From: Aquabacter sp965279295
GTDB lineage: Bacteria; Pseudomonadota; Alphaproteobacteria; Rhizobiales; Xanthobacteraceae
NCBI GenBank assembly: GCA_965279295.1
Contig: CBDIHQ010000015.1
DNA: 64,000 nucleotides
Strand: one strand, 5' to 3'
The position numbers and the translations under genes are program-made. The notes beneath the pieces are model-generated. The model was not told the DNA's origin, did no database searches, and saw only the letters and a program-made list of their open reading frames with translations. Within the stretch, counting starts at the first letter, position 1. Every line of letters starts with the position of its first letter. Positions 39,816 to 50,491 of the stretch are shown piece by piece.

Positions 39816-40082
39816 ATGAAAATGGCTCGTATTTCTTCCCTCACCAAGCTCACCGCCGCTTTTGTCCTAGGCATCGGCGTCACCCTCGGCGGCCAGATGG
39901 CAGTCACCAGTGCGGTCGCCAACCAGCCCTGGATGATACAGGGCCTTGAGCAGCTTCGCGCAGCCCGTGCCAGCATCCAGTCGGCCGAGCCCAACAAGGG
40001 CGGCCACCGCGAGCAGGCCATCGGCCTGATCGACCAGGCCATCGAACAGGTGAAGCTCGGTATCGCCTACGCGGGCGGCTGA
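39816..40082 (+). CDS. Small exported helical protein
   Basis: An 88-residue protein with a signal peptide (cleavage after about residue 35, TSAVANQ) and a short helical domain. The domain runs WMIQGLEQLRAARASIQSA then PNKGGHREQAIGLIDQAIEQV. I recognise the pattern QPxMxxAL...LRxAxxxLxxAxxxKGGHRxxAxxLIxxAI from small exported proteins widespread in alpha- and betaproteobacteria, which have no assigned function. AAGGGAG precedes the ATG at 39816, and MKMARIS gives a second start at 39822. The open frame from 39759 overlaps the lipoprotein gene and is not used. Confidence 0.75.
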   Translation: MKMARISSLTKLTAAFVLGIGVTLGGQMAVTSAVANQPWMIQGLEQLRAARASIQSAEPNKGGHREQAIGLIDQAIEQVKLGIAYAGG

Positions 40083-40144
40083 GGTGAACTGACGGTCGGC
40101 GGCTTGACTTTCCTCCGCCAAAATCACGGCGCAGGAACACGCAT

Positions 40145-40837
40145 ATGGATTGGATTTCTTTCTGGGACGGCGCCCACGCCATTTATGTGAGCGACCGTCA
40201 CAAAGCGCTCCATTATGCGCGCATCGCCGCCGATCTCGCCCGCTTTGTGCCTGGACCAACGGCGCGGGTGCTGGACTATGGCTGCGGCGAGGCGCTCGCC
40301 GCAGCGGACCTTTCCCGTGTCTGCGGGTCGCTGACCCTGTGCGATGCCGCTCCAGGCGTGCGCGAGAAGATCGGCCAGCGGTTCCAAGCTGATCCAAAGG
40401 TCGCCGTCGCCTCGCCCGAAGAGGTCGAGGCCATGCCCGATGGCAGCTTCGACCTGATCGTCGCGAATTCCCTGCTGCAATATCTCAAGCGTCCCCAACT
40501 CGACGCCTTGCTGCGGGTTTGGCGGCGGCTTCTCGCCCCCGGCGGCCGGCTGCTGCTGGCAGATGTGATTCCCCCCGACGTCAGCGCGGTGCGCGATGCC
40601 GGCGCGCTGCTCGCGTTCGCGGCGCGTGACGGATTTCTCGGGGCGGCCGTGGTCGGGCTGGCCCGCACGGCGGTCTCCCCCTATCGCAAGCTGCGCGGTG
40701 AATTGGGGCTTTCCACTTATCGCGAGGGGGATTTCCTCGCAGTTCTGGCCGGCGCCGGTTTCGCGGCCGAGCGAACCCGCCCGAACGTCGGGCACAACCA
40801 GAGCCGCATGGCCTTCCTCGCCACGCCGACGGGTTGA
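40145..40837 (+). CDS. Class I SAM-dependent methyltransferase
   Basis: A 230-residue methyltransferase with the SAM motif VLDYGCGEALAA near residues 42-53, an acidic residue after the second strand (TLCDAAPG), FDLIVANSLLQYL (motif IV) and APGGRLLLADVIPPD (motif VI). The substrate cannot be told from the sequence; the absence of membrane segments suggests a soluble enzyme. It is convergent with the GtrA gene 6 bp beyond its stop. The position next to GtrA hints at polysaccharide or lipid modification, which is weak inference. Confidence 0.85.
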   Translation: MDWISFWDGAHAIYVSDRHKALHYARIAADLARFVPGPTARVLDYGCGEALAAADLSRVCGSLTLCDAAPGVREKIGQRFQADPKVAVASPEEVEAMPDGSFDLIVANSLLQYLKRPQLDALLRVWRRLLAPGGRLLLADVIPPDVSAVRDAGALLAFAARDGFLGAAVVGLARTAVSPYRKLRGELGLSTYREGDFLAVLAGAGFAAERTRPNVGHNQSRMAFLATPTG

Positions 40838-40843
40838 ACGGAC

Positions 40844-41263
40844 CTAACCCCGCTTCTCCCGGAACGCCCATAGCCGGTAGCTGTTGAAGGTCCACAGCAG
40901 CACCACGCCGCTCGTGAGGCCCTGCGCCAGCAGATAGAAAATGCCGAGCCGGTGCGTGAAAAGGTCCATCAGGATCGCGTTGAGCACAAAAGCGACACCC
41001 GCGACGACAAAATATCGCGGCATGGCCCCTGCGTGGGTGCGGGTCGATTCGAATGTGAAGCGGCTGTTGAGCGTGTAGGTCACAAGCGTTCCCACCACGA
41101 AACCCACCATGGAGGCCGTCACAGGCCCCAGGATCCCCATTTCAACCAGACCGCCTAGCACCAGGAAATGCGCGACGAAAGCGGTGGCGCCGACCGCGAT
41201 AAAGCGCGCCAATTGCAGGATCAGGGGGCGGTGCCGCGTCAGAAGGTCGGTCAATGAGGCCAT
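40844..41263 (-). CDS. GtrA-family membrane protein
   Basis: A 139-residue, four-helix membrane protein of the GtrA (PF04138) family, often helpers for flipping polyprenyl-linked sugars. FIAVGATAFVAHFLVLGG marks the first helix, TYTLNSRFTFES follows the second, and the protein ends FNSYRLWAFREKRG, a characteristic GtrA tail. The ATG at 41263 starts the basic N-terminus before the first helix. An alternative at 41317 adds 18 residues without membrane features. No glycosyltransferase partner lies next to it in this window. Confidence 0.88.
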   Translation of the reverse strand: MASLTDLLTRHRPLILQLARFIAVGATAFVAHFLVLGGLVEMGILGPVTASMVGFVVGTLVTYTLNSRFTFESTRTHAGAMPRYFVVAGVAFVLNAILMDLFTHRLGIFYLLAQGLTSGVVLLWTFNSYRLWAFREKRG

Positions 41264-41463
41264 GGGGGAGGGCTGATCCGGTGGGGAGCGAGAGCGGCGG
41301 TCTTCCGTCGCGTGCAAATATGGTCTAAGGAAGCCAAATAGCGTGCCGGGCGAAGATCATTCAACGTTCTGGCGCAGCACCGGCCGCCCCCGTGGCGGAC
41401 CCTCACCCACAGGGGCGCGTGACCCGCGGCCCTTTTTTTGCGCCTGCCGGGCGCCTGCGAGAC

Positions 41464-44826
<3,363 letters not shown>

Positions 44827-45015
44827 GATTCGCGATGCAGGCCAGTGCGGGTGCTGAGGCGCCCGCACCGTCTGCGTGTGTTCTCCACTGGTACGCGCCG
44901 TGGCGCGAGACGGTCATCGTCCCGCGTTTACGGTTTCAATTTTTTCGCTTCGGCTCGCCCCCTTGCCGATGAACGGCAGGCGAGTCGGAGTCTCAGGAGG
45001 TCTTAAGACGGACCC

Positions 45016-45489
45016 ATGGAAAAGATTCCCATGACCGGGGGCGGGTTCACCGCCCTCGAAATCGAGTTGCGGCACCGCCAGCAGGTGGAGCGCCCGCGGA
45101 TCATCATAGCCATCTCAGAGGCGCGCGCGCACGGCGACCTCTCCGAGAATGCGGAATATCACGCCGCCAAGGAGTTGCAGTCGCTGAACGAGGGCCGCAT
45201 CGCGGATCTGGAGGATAAAATCTCCCGCGCCGAGGTGATCGACGTCTCGAAGTTGTCAGGCGACACCGTGAAATTCGGCGCCACGGTCACGCTCGTGGAC
45301 GAGGACACCGAGGAACAGCGCATCTGGCAGATCGTCGGCGACAACGAAGCCGACGCGAAGGCTGGACGCATTTCGATCTCTTCGCCCGTGGCGCGCGCGC
45401 TCATCGGCAAGCAGAAAGGTGCGTCGGTCGAGGTTGTCACCCCAAAGGGCGCTCGTTCCTTCGAGATCGTTCAGGTTAGCTGGCGCTAG
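45016..45489 (+). CDS. greA: Transcription elongation factor GreA
   Basis: Rescues backtracked RNA polymerase by stimulating transcript cleavage through the secondary channel. The 157-residue protein has the coiled-coil N-terminus with the acidic tip GDLSENAEYHAAKELQ, whose Asp/Glu pair helps position the catalytic Mg, and the C-terminal FKBP-like domain (FGATVTLVDEDT, ISSPVARALIGKQKG). Length is standard. A second in-frame ATG five codons later (45031) is an alternative start. The 190 bp between carB and greA contain no supportable gene; carB and greA are frequent neighbours. Confidence 0.95.
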   Translation: MEKIPMTGGGFTALEIELRHRQQVERPRIIIAISEARAHGDLSENAEYHAAKELQSLNEGRIADLEDKISRAEVIDVSKLSGDTVKFGATVTLVDEDTEEQRIWQIVGDNEADAKAGRISISSPVARALIGKQKGASVEVVTPKGARSFEIVQVSWR

Positions 45490-45557
45490 AGCGGTAAACC
45501 CGCGCTCAGCCGGGCGGTGCTGCAAGGCGCCGCCCGCTGCCAGTGCCTTAATGCAGC

Positions 45558-46193
45558 ATGTCCGGGATGATGAGGCGCTACTACAAATCCCGCGTGGATG
45601 GCCTGACCGATGGTGTCTTCGCCTTCGCGATGACGCTCTTGGTGCTGGATGTGCGCTTCGAGACCGGCTTGCCGATCAACAGCGCATCCGACCTGATGGT
45701 GCATCTGGTCAATTTGGCGCCGCGCCTGCTTACCTATCTCATCAGCTTCTTCGTGCTCGGTGCCCACTGGCGTGGCACCATCGAATTGCGGCCGAGTGGC
45801 GAGCATCTCTCCGCCGGCCTCGTCACGCTGTGGATGTTCTATCTCTTCTTCGTGACCATGGTACCGTTCTCTTCTAGCGTGGTCGGCAAATACGGCGAGT
45901 TCGCCCCGGCGGTGTTCGTCTATTCCGCGAACATGATCGCCCTTGGGATACTTCATATTGCGTGGCGATATTTCGAGGCGCCGCACGGGCAAAAATCCCT
46001 GTCCTTTGCGGCAGGGGCCCATCTGCCTCTGGTCATCATCGCGGCCCTGGTCTCCATCATCGTCAGCCTGTTCGATCCCAGGCAGGCGCTTTATGCCTAC
46101 GCCCTGACTTTCCTGTCCCGCACGCCGTGGTGGCCTGCTCCCACGCCCCCGCCGGTGCTGCCGGTGCTGCCGGTTGGTGAGCGGAAAAAGTGA
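45558..46193 (+). CDS. TMEM175-family (DUF1211) membrane protein
   Basis: A 211-residue membrane protein with the TMEM175 signature in RVDGLTDGVFAFAMTLLVLD (expected RxxxFSDGVFAIAxTLL). Further helices follow (LLTYLISFFVLGAHW, LWMFYLFFVTMVPFSS, IIAALVSIIVSLF). Bacterial TMEM175 proteins form potassium channels of low selectivity; here Leu-Thr replaces the usual Phe-Ser of the filter-lining motif. The tail is Pro-rich. An ATG at 45567 is an alternative start. It lies 68 bp after greA and 15 bp before the coxD-like gene, so co-transcription with the maturation cluster is possible. Confidence 0.85.
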   Translation: MSGMMRRYYKSRVDGLTDGVFAFAMTLLVLDVRFETGLPINSASDLMVHLVNLAPRLLTYLISFFVLGAHWRGTIELRPSGEHLSAGLVTLWMFYLFFVTMVPFSSSVVGKYGEFAPAVFVYSANMIALGILHIAWRYFEAPHGQKSLSFAAGAHLPLVIIAALVSIIVSLFDPRQALYAYALTFLSRTPWWPAPTPPPVLPVLPVGERKK

Positions 46194-46207
46194 GCTAGGA
46201 TCTGGTC

Positions 46208-47122
46208 ATGCCCTATTCCCCGCCGGCCTCCATCGATGCCACCTCCGCGCTTCTTGAGGGCGCCGGCTATGTCCCCGACCGGGCACTTGCCACCGTGGTC
46301 CATCTCGCCCTGCGCATGCGCCGGCCGCTGCTTCTGGAAGGAGAAGCCGGGGTCGGCAAGACCGAGGTCGCCCGCACGCTCGCGAGTGCGCTCGGCCGCC
46401 GGCTGATCCGCCTGCAATGCTATGAGGGCCTGGACCTCTCTGCGGCCGCCTATGAATGGAATTACGCCGCGCAGATGATCGCCATCCGTCTCGCCGAGGC
46501 GGCGGGGGAACACGACAAGGGTGCCATCGCCGCGGACGTGTTCTCGGAGCGTTACCTGCTTCGCCGTCCGCTGCTTGATGCGCTCCAGCATGACCCCGCC
46601 GGCCCCCCGGTGCTGCTGGTTGACGAACTCGACCGCACCGATGAAGCCTTCGAGGCTTTCCTGCTGGAAGTGCTGTCGGATTTCCAGATCACCATACCGG
46701 AACTCGGTACGGTGAAGGCTGCGGCGCCGCCGATCATCATCCTGACATCAAACCGCACACGGGAAATCCACGACGCCTTGAAGCGTCGGTGTCTTTACCA
46801 CTGGGTGGATTATCCCTCGGCCGCGAGGGAGCTTTCGATCCTGCGCAAGCGGCTTCCTGATGTGCCGGAGCGCCTGTCGGCGCAGGTGGTGGCGTTCGTC
46901 CAGGCGATTCGGAAGGAAGATCTCTTCAAGGTGCCCGGGGTGGCGGAGACCCTGGATTGGGCATCCGCGCTCGTGGAACTGGACGCGGTCGCGCTCGATC
47001 CGGCGCTGGTGGCGGATACCCTCGGCGTGCTGCTGAAGTATCAGGACGACATCGCCCGCACAGACGCTCCGCGCATCGAGAAGCTGATCGAGGAGGCCCG
47101 CCGCGCCGTGGCGGCGGAGTAG
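46208..47122 (+). CDS. coxD: MoxR/CoxD-type AAA+ ATPase
   Basis: AAA+ ATPase related to MoxR/CoxD, which helps mature molybdenum hydroxylases; CoxD is linked to maturation of the CO-dehydrogenase Mo-Cu centre. The 304-residue protein has Walker A GEAGVGKTE near residues 44-52, Walker B VLLVDELDRTDE near 134-145, sensor I IILTSNRTRE and a helical lid. The coxE-like VWA gene begins 6 bp after the stop, the standard AAA+/VWA pair. CoxD assignment (rather than a generic MoxR) is inferred from the following XdhC and MocA genes. Substrate enzyme not in the window. Confidence 0.85.
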   Translation: MPYSPPASIDATSALLEGAGYVPDRALATVVHLALRMRRPLLLEGEAGVGKTEVARTLASALGRRLIRLQCYEGLDLSAAAYEWNYAAQMIAIRLAEAAGEHDKGAIAADVFSERYLLRRPLLDALQHDPAGPPVLLVDELDRTDEAFEAFLLEVLSDFQITIPELGTVKAAAPPIIILTSNRTREIHDALKRRCLYHWVDYPSAARELSILRKRLPDVPERLSAQVVAFVQAIRKEDLFKVPGVAETLDWASALVELDAVALDPALVADTLGVLLKYQDDIARTDAPRIEKLIEEARRAVAAE

Positions 47123-47127
47123 GCGCG

Positions 47128-48336
47128 GTGCCTGAGGGGCGCCTTGCCGAGAATATCGCCTATTTCGGCCGCGCCTTGCGGGCGGCCGGTCTTCCCGTGG
47201 GTCCCGGCGACATGTTGGATGCGGTTTCGGCGCTCGAAATCGTGGGCCTCGGCACGCGGGAGGATATGTACTGGACCCTCCACGCCATATTCGTGCGCCG
47301 GCACGAGGACCATGAGGTGTTCGACCATGCCTTCCGCCTGTTCTGGCGGCGCAGGGCGCCGATGGAGAAATTGATTGCCATGCTCTCCCCGGCGGCACCG
47401 GGACGGGAGCAGGACAAGTCAAAGTCCACACTGCGCAGGGTTCAGGAGGCGCTGTTCGCCGGTGTCGGCGAGGAGCGCCCGGCGGAAAAGCCGAAGCTGG
47501 AACTGGACGCCCGCTTCACCGCCTCCGCCGATGATGTGCTGCGCACCCGCGATTTCGCGCAGATGAGCGCCGAGGAAATGGGGCAGGCCCGTCGGCGCAT
47601 CGCCGCCCTCCGGATGCCCGATGATGATGCGCCGACGCGACGGTTCCGGCCGCAGGTGCGTGGCGCGCGGTTCGATATGCGGGCGACGTTGCGGGCTTCG
47701 CTCTCCACTGGCGGGCTCCTATTGGCGCCACGCCTGAAGGGGCCACGCCGCCGTCCGCCGCCGATCGTGGCGCTGGTGGATATATCCGGCTCCATGGGGG
47801 ACTATTCCCGCGCCATCCTGCATTTCCTGCACGCGCTCAGCGAAACGCGGAGGGTCCACAGCTTTTTGTTCGGCACGCGGCTGACCAATGTCACCCGCGC
47901 CATGCGCCGACGCGACCCGGACGCGGCGCTGGATGCGGTGGCCGGTGCTGCGAAGGACTGGTCTGGTGGTACCCGCATCGCCGCCTCGCTTCATGCCTTC
48001 AACAAGGAGTGGTCGCGGCGTGTCATGGCGCAAAATCCGGTGGTGCTGCTGATCACCGACGGGCTGGAGCGGGACCCCGACGCGCAACTTGAAACCGAGA
48101 TCGATCGTATCCACCGGTCCTGCCGCCGTCTGGTCTGGCTCAATCCGCTGTTGCGCTATGACGGCTTCGAGCCCAAGGCGCGGGGTGTGAAGGCGCTTCT
48201 GCCGCATGTCGACGAGTTTCGCCCGGTGCATAGCCTTGCGAGCCTTGAGGCACTGGTCGCGGCTTTGTCGGAGGAGACGCCGGCCTCTAGGACGCTTCCT
48301 GGGGGTAGGCGTGCACCCCACCGCAATAGTCGATGA
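47128..48336 (+). CDS. coxE: CoxE-like VWA-domain protein
   Basis: Partner of the CoxD-type ATPase. The 402-residue protein has an N-terminal helical region (ENIAYFGRALRAAGLPVGPGDML and WTLHAIFVRRHEDHEVFD) and a C-terminal von Willebrand A domain. The metal-ion-dependent adhesion motif is VDISGSMGDYS, followed by Thr and Asp positions (SGGTRIAASL, LLITDGLERDPD). The GTG at 47128 is chosen because it is 6 bp after the coxD stop and is in frame with family sequence. Earlier frame openings lie antisense-like within coxD. The last 50 bases overlap the oppositely oriented kamA-like gene. Confidence 0.87.
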   Translation: MPEGRLAENIAYFGRALRAAGLPVGPGDMLDAVSALEIVGLGTREDMYWTLHAIFVRRHEDHEVFDHAFRLFWRRRAPMEKLIAMLSPAAPGREQDKSKSTLRRVQEALFAGVGEERPAEKPKLELDARFTASADDVLRTRDFAQMSAEEMGQARRRIAALRMPDDDAPTRRFRPQVRGARFDMRATLRASLSTGGLLLAPRLKGPRRRPPPIVALVDISGSMGDYSRAILHFLHALSETRRVHSFLFGTRLTNVTRAMRRRDPDAALDAVAGAAKDWSGGTRIAASLHAFNKEWSRRVMAQNPVVLLITDGLERDPDAQLETEIDRIHRSCRRLVWLNPLLRYDGFEPKARGVKALLPHVDEFRPVHSLASLEALVAALSEETPASRTLPGGRRAPHRNSR

Positions 48337-49309
48337 CGGTATCGCCAGCCACATAGGTCGGGGTCAGCGGAACCTTCCCGTGGCCGCCGGGAATGTCGAG
48401 GACATAGGTTGGTAGGGCGAGGCCCGACACGCGGCCGCGCAGGGCGCGCATCAATGCCTGGCCCTCTTCGATCGACAGACGGAAATGCGCCGTGCCCGGG
48501 GCAAGGTCGGGATGGTGCAGGTAATAGGGTTTCACCCGGCACTCCACCAGGGCGCGGAATAGCTCGGCGAGGGTGGCCGCATCATCGTTCACACCGCGCA
48601 GCAGCACGGATTGGGAGAGGACGGGTATTCCCGCATCCACCAGCTTTGCCAGCGCCGTGCGGGCTTCCCTTCCGAGTTCGCGGGCATGATTCACATGGAC
48701 GACGACGTAGGAGGTGACGCCGTCGGTCTTCAGCGCCGCCACCATCTCCGCGCTCACCCGGTCGGGCGCGGCGATTGGGATTCGGGTGTGGAAGCGGGCG
48801 ATCTTCACATGCGCAATGCCGGCGAGCCGGCCGACGATGTCGCGCATGCGTCGCGGCGAGACCATGAGCGGGTCGCCGCCGGTGAGGATCACCTCCCAGA
48901 TTTCCGGATGGGCGCAGAGGTAGGCAAACGCCGCCTCCAGCGCCTGCGGCGACAGCGCGTTTTCGGTGCCGGGGCCGACCACTTCCCTGCGAAAGCAGAA
49001 TCGGCAATAGACCGCGCACACGCTCACCAGCTTCAGCAAAGCCCGGTCGGGATAGCGATGGACGATGCCGGGAACCGGCGAATGGGCATCATCGCCGATC
49101 GGGTCGGCGCGTTCTTCCGGGCGCACATCCAGTTCCGCCGCATCCGGCAGGAACTGGCGCGCGATCGGGTCTCCAGGCGCCATCATGGCCGCGAGAACCG
49201 GCGTCACCGCGACCGCATAACGCTGCGCCACCCGCTCCGCGTCGCCGCGTCCGGCCTCGGCAATGAGGCCGGCGGCGATCAACTCGTCCGCGGTGCGCAG
49301 TGTCGGCAT
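48287..49309 (-). CDS. Lysine-2,3-aminomutase-family radical SAM enzyme
   Basis: A 340-residue radical SAM/PLP enzyme. It has the 4Fe-4S motif Cys98-Cys102-Cys105 in CAVYCRFCFRR, LTGGDPLMV, the HTRIPI segment, and PGGHGK near the C-terminus with the PLP lysine (about Lys312). Family members interconvert lysine and beta-lysine; the EpmB branch serves EF-P modification. The short length and presence of all core motifs fit both KamA-like and EpmB-like proteins, and no epmA or efp lies next to it. The ATG at 49309 is the start. Its stop overlaps the coxE end by 50 bp, tail to tail. Confidence 0.85.
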   Translation of the reverse strand: MPTLRTADELIAAGLIAEAGRGDAERVAQRYAVAVTPVLAAMMAPGDPIARQFLPDAAELDVRPEERADPIGDDAHSPVPGIVHRYPDRALLKLVSVCAVYCRFCFRREVVGPGTENALSPQALEAAFAYLCAHPEIWEVILTGGDPLMVSPRRMRDIVGRLAGIAHVKIARFHTRIPIAAPDRVSAEMVAALKTDGVTSYVVVHVNHARELGREARTALAKLVDAGIPVLSQSVLLRGVNDDAATLAELFRALVECRVKPYYLHHPDLAPGTAHFRLSIEEGQALMRALRGRVSGLALPTYVLDIPGGHGKVPLTPTYVAGDTVIDYCGGVHAYPQEAS

Positions 49310-49450
49310 GAGGTCTTTCGGCAAAGAAAATATCGGCGTGCGGCGCGCTTGGCGTGTCCGGCGGCTTTCCGGCGGGGTGCGCGCCCCTATATAGGGAAGG
49401 TTAAGCGGACGCCAAGCGCGCAGCGCGCGGGCACTCGTCAGGAGGTGGCC

Positions 49451-49774
49451 ATGCTCTCGACCGAGGACGACGTATTGGAGGCGGCGCTGCGTTGGCGGCA
49501 CGAGGGGCGGCAAGTGGCTCTGGCCACCGTGCTGGAAACCTGGGGTTCCGCGCCGCGCCCGGTCGGCAGCCATCTCGTGATCGACGCAGACGGCAATTTC
49601 CTGGGCTCGGTTTCCGGCGGCTGCGTCGAAGGTGAAGTGGTGAGCGAGGCCGGGGACGTGATCGAGAGCGGAACGCCGCGCGTGCTGGAATTCGGCGTCG
49701 CGGATGAGACCGCATGGCGTGTCGGCCTGTCCTGCGGCGGCGCCATCCGGGTCTACGTGGAGCGGGTGGACTGA
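49451..49774 (+). CDS. XdhC/CoxI family protein, N-terminal domain unit
   Basis: A 107-residue stand-alone XdhC_CoxI domain with WGSAPRPVGSHLVIDADG, SVSGGCVEGEVV and LEFGVADETAW. XdhC-family proteins hand sulfurated Mo cofactor to molybdenum hydroxylases such as xanthine dehydrogenase. The stop is TGA, and the next gene, carrying the Rossmann half, starts 6 bp later in the same frame, so the two pieces read as a divided XdhC. GGAGGTGG precedes the ATG. About 140 bp separate it from the divergent kamA-like start. Confidence 0.88.
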   Translation: MLSTEDDVLEAALRWRHEGRQVALATVLETWGSAPRPVGSHLVIDADGNFLGSVSGGCVEGEVVSEAGDVIESGTPRVLEFGVADETAWRVGLSCGGAIRVYVERVD

Positions 49775-49780
49775 ACGCCC

Positions 49781-50491
49781 ATGCGCCTCGATCTTCTCTC
49801 CTCCCTCATGTCGGAACGCGCGGCGCGCCGCCCCGCCATTCTCGTCACCGAGCTTGAAACCGGCACCCAGCGTCTCGTGACGCCGGCGGATGCGATCTCT
49901 GATCCGCTCGCTGCCGATCTCGCGAAGGCGCTTCGGACCGGAAAGAGCGGCATGGTGGGCGAGGGGGCGTCGCGCGCCTTCCTCACCGTGGAAGTGCCGC
50001 CGCCGCGCCTGGTGGTGATCGGCGCGGTGCATATCTCCCAGGCACTGGCGCCGATGGCGCGCATCGCCGGCTATGACATGGTGATCATCGACCCCCGCAC
50101 CGCCTTTGCGACGCAGGAGCGGTTTCCCGACGTACGGGTGATCGCACAATGGCCGGACGAAGCCCTGCCGGAGGTGGGTGTCGACCCCTTCACCGCCCTG
50201 ATCGCGTTGACCCACGACCCCAAGATCGATGAGCCTGCCCTTGAGGCGGGGCTCCGCGCCGACTGTTTCTATGTCGGGGCGCTGGGTTCGCGGCGCACAC
50301 ATGCCAAGCGTCTCGAGCGGCTTGCCGGGCGCGGGCTGAGCGCCGAAGTGACGGCCCGCATCCATGCCCCCATCGGCCTCGACATCGGCGCGGTAAGCCC
50401 CGGCGAGATCGCGGTGGCGGTGCTCGCCGAAGTCATCGGCGCCTTGCGCAAGGAGACGTCGGCAGCGGTGCGCTCCGAGGCGGCGGCGTGA
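49781..50491 (+). CDS. XdhC family protein, Rossmann-domain unit
   Basis: A 236-residue protein with the XdhC Rossmann domain (LVVIGAVHISQALAPMA, then IIDPRTAFATQERFP). The typical C-terminal part follows (LTHDPKIDEPALEAGL, YVGALGSRRTHAKRLERL, PIGLDIGAVSPGEIAVAVLAE). It receives or delivers Mo cofactor with the preceding XdhC_CoxI unit, with which it is in frame across one TGA. Its stop overlaps the GTG of the following gene by 4 bp, showing translational coupling. Glycine-poor GAVH in place of the common GAGH may affect nucleotide binding. Confidence 0.9.
   Translation: MRLDLLSSLMSERAARRPAILVTELETGTQRLVTPADAISDPLAADLAKALRTGKSGMVGEGASRAFLTVEVPPPRLVVIGAVHISQALAPMARIAGYDMVIIDPRTAFATQERFPDVRVIAQWPDEALPEVGVDPFTALIALTHDPKIDEPALEAGLRADCFYVGALGSRRTHAKRLERLAGRGLSAEVTARIHAPIGLDIGAVSPGEIAVAVLAEVIGALRKETSAAVRSEAAA

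Noticed and set aside
44858..44885. Possible terminator after carB
   Set aside because: A short GC stem is visible (TGCGGG/CCCGCA) but is interrupted and has no T run, so the call was not made.
46957..47127. Upstream extension of the coxE frame into coxD
   Set aside because: The extension is Arg/Gly-rich and antisense-shadow-like in frame with coxD codons; the GTG at 47128 fits spacing and family start.
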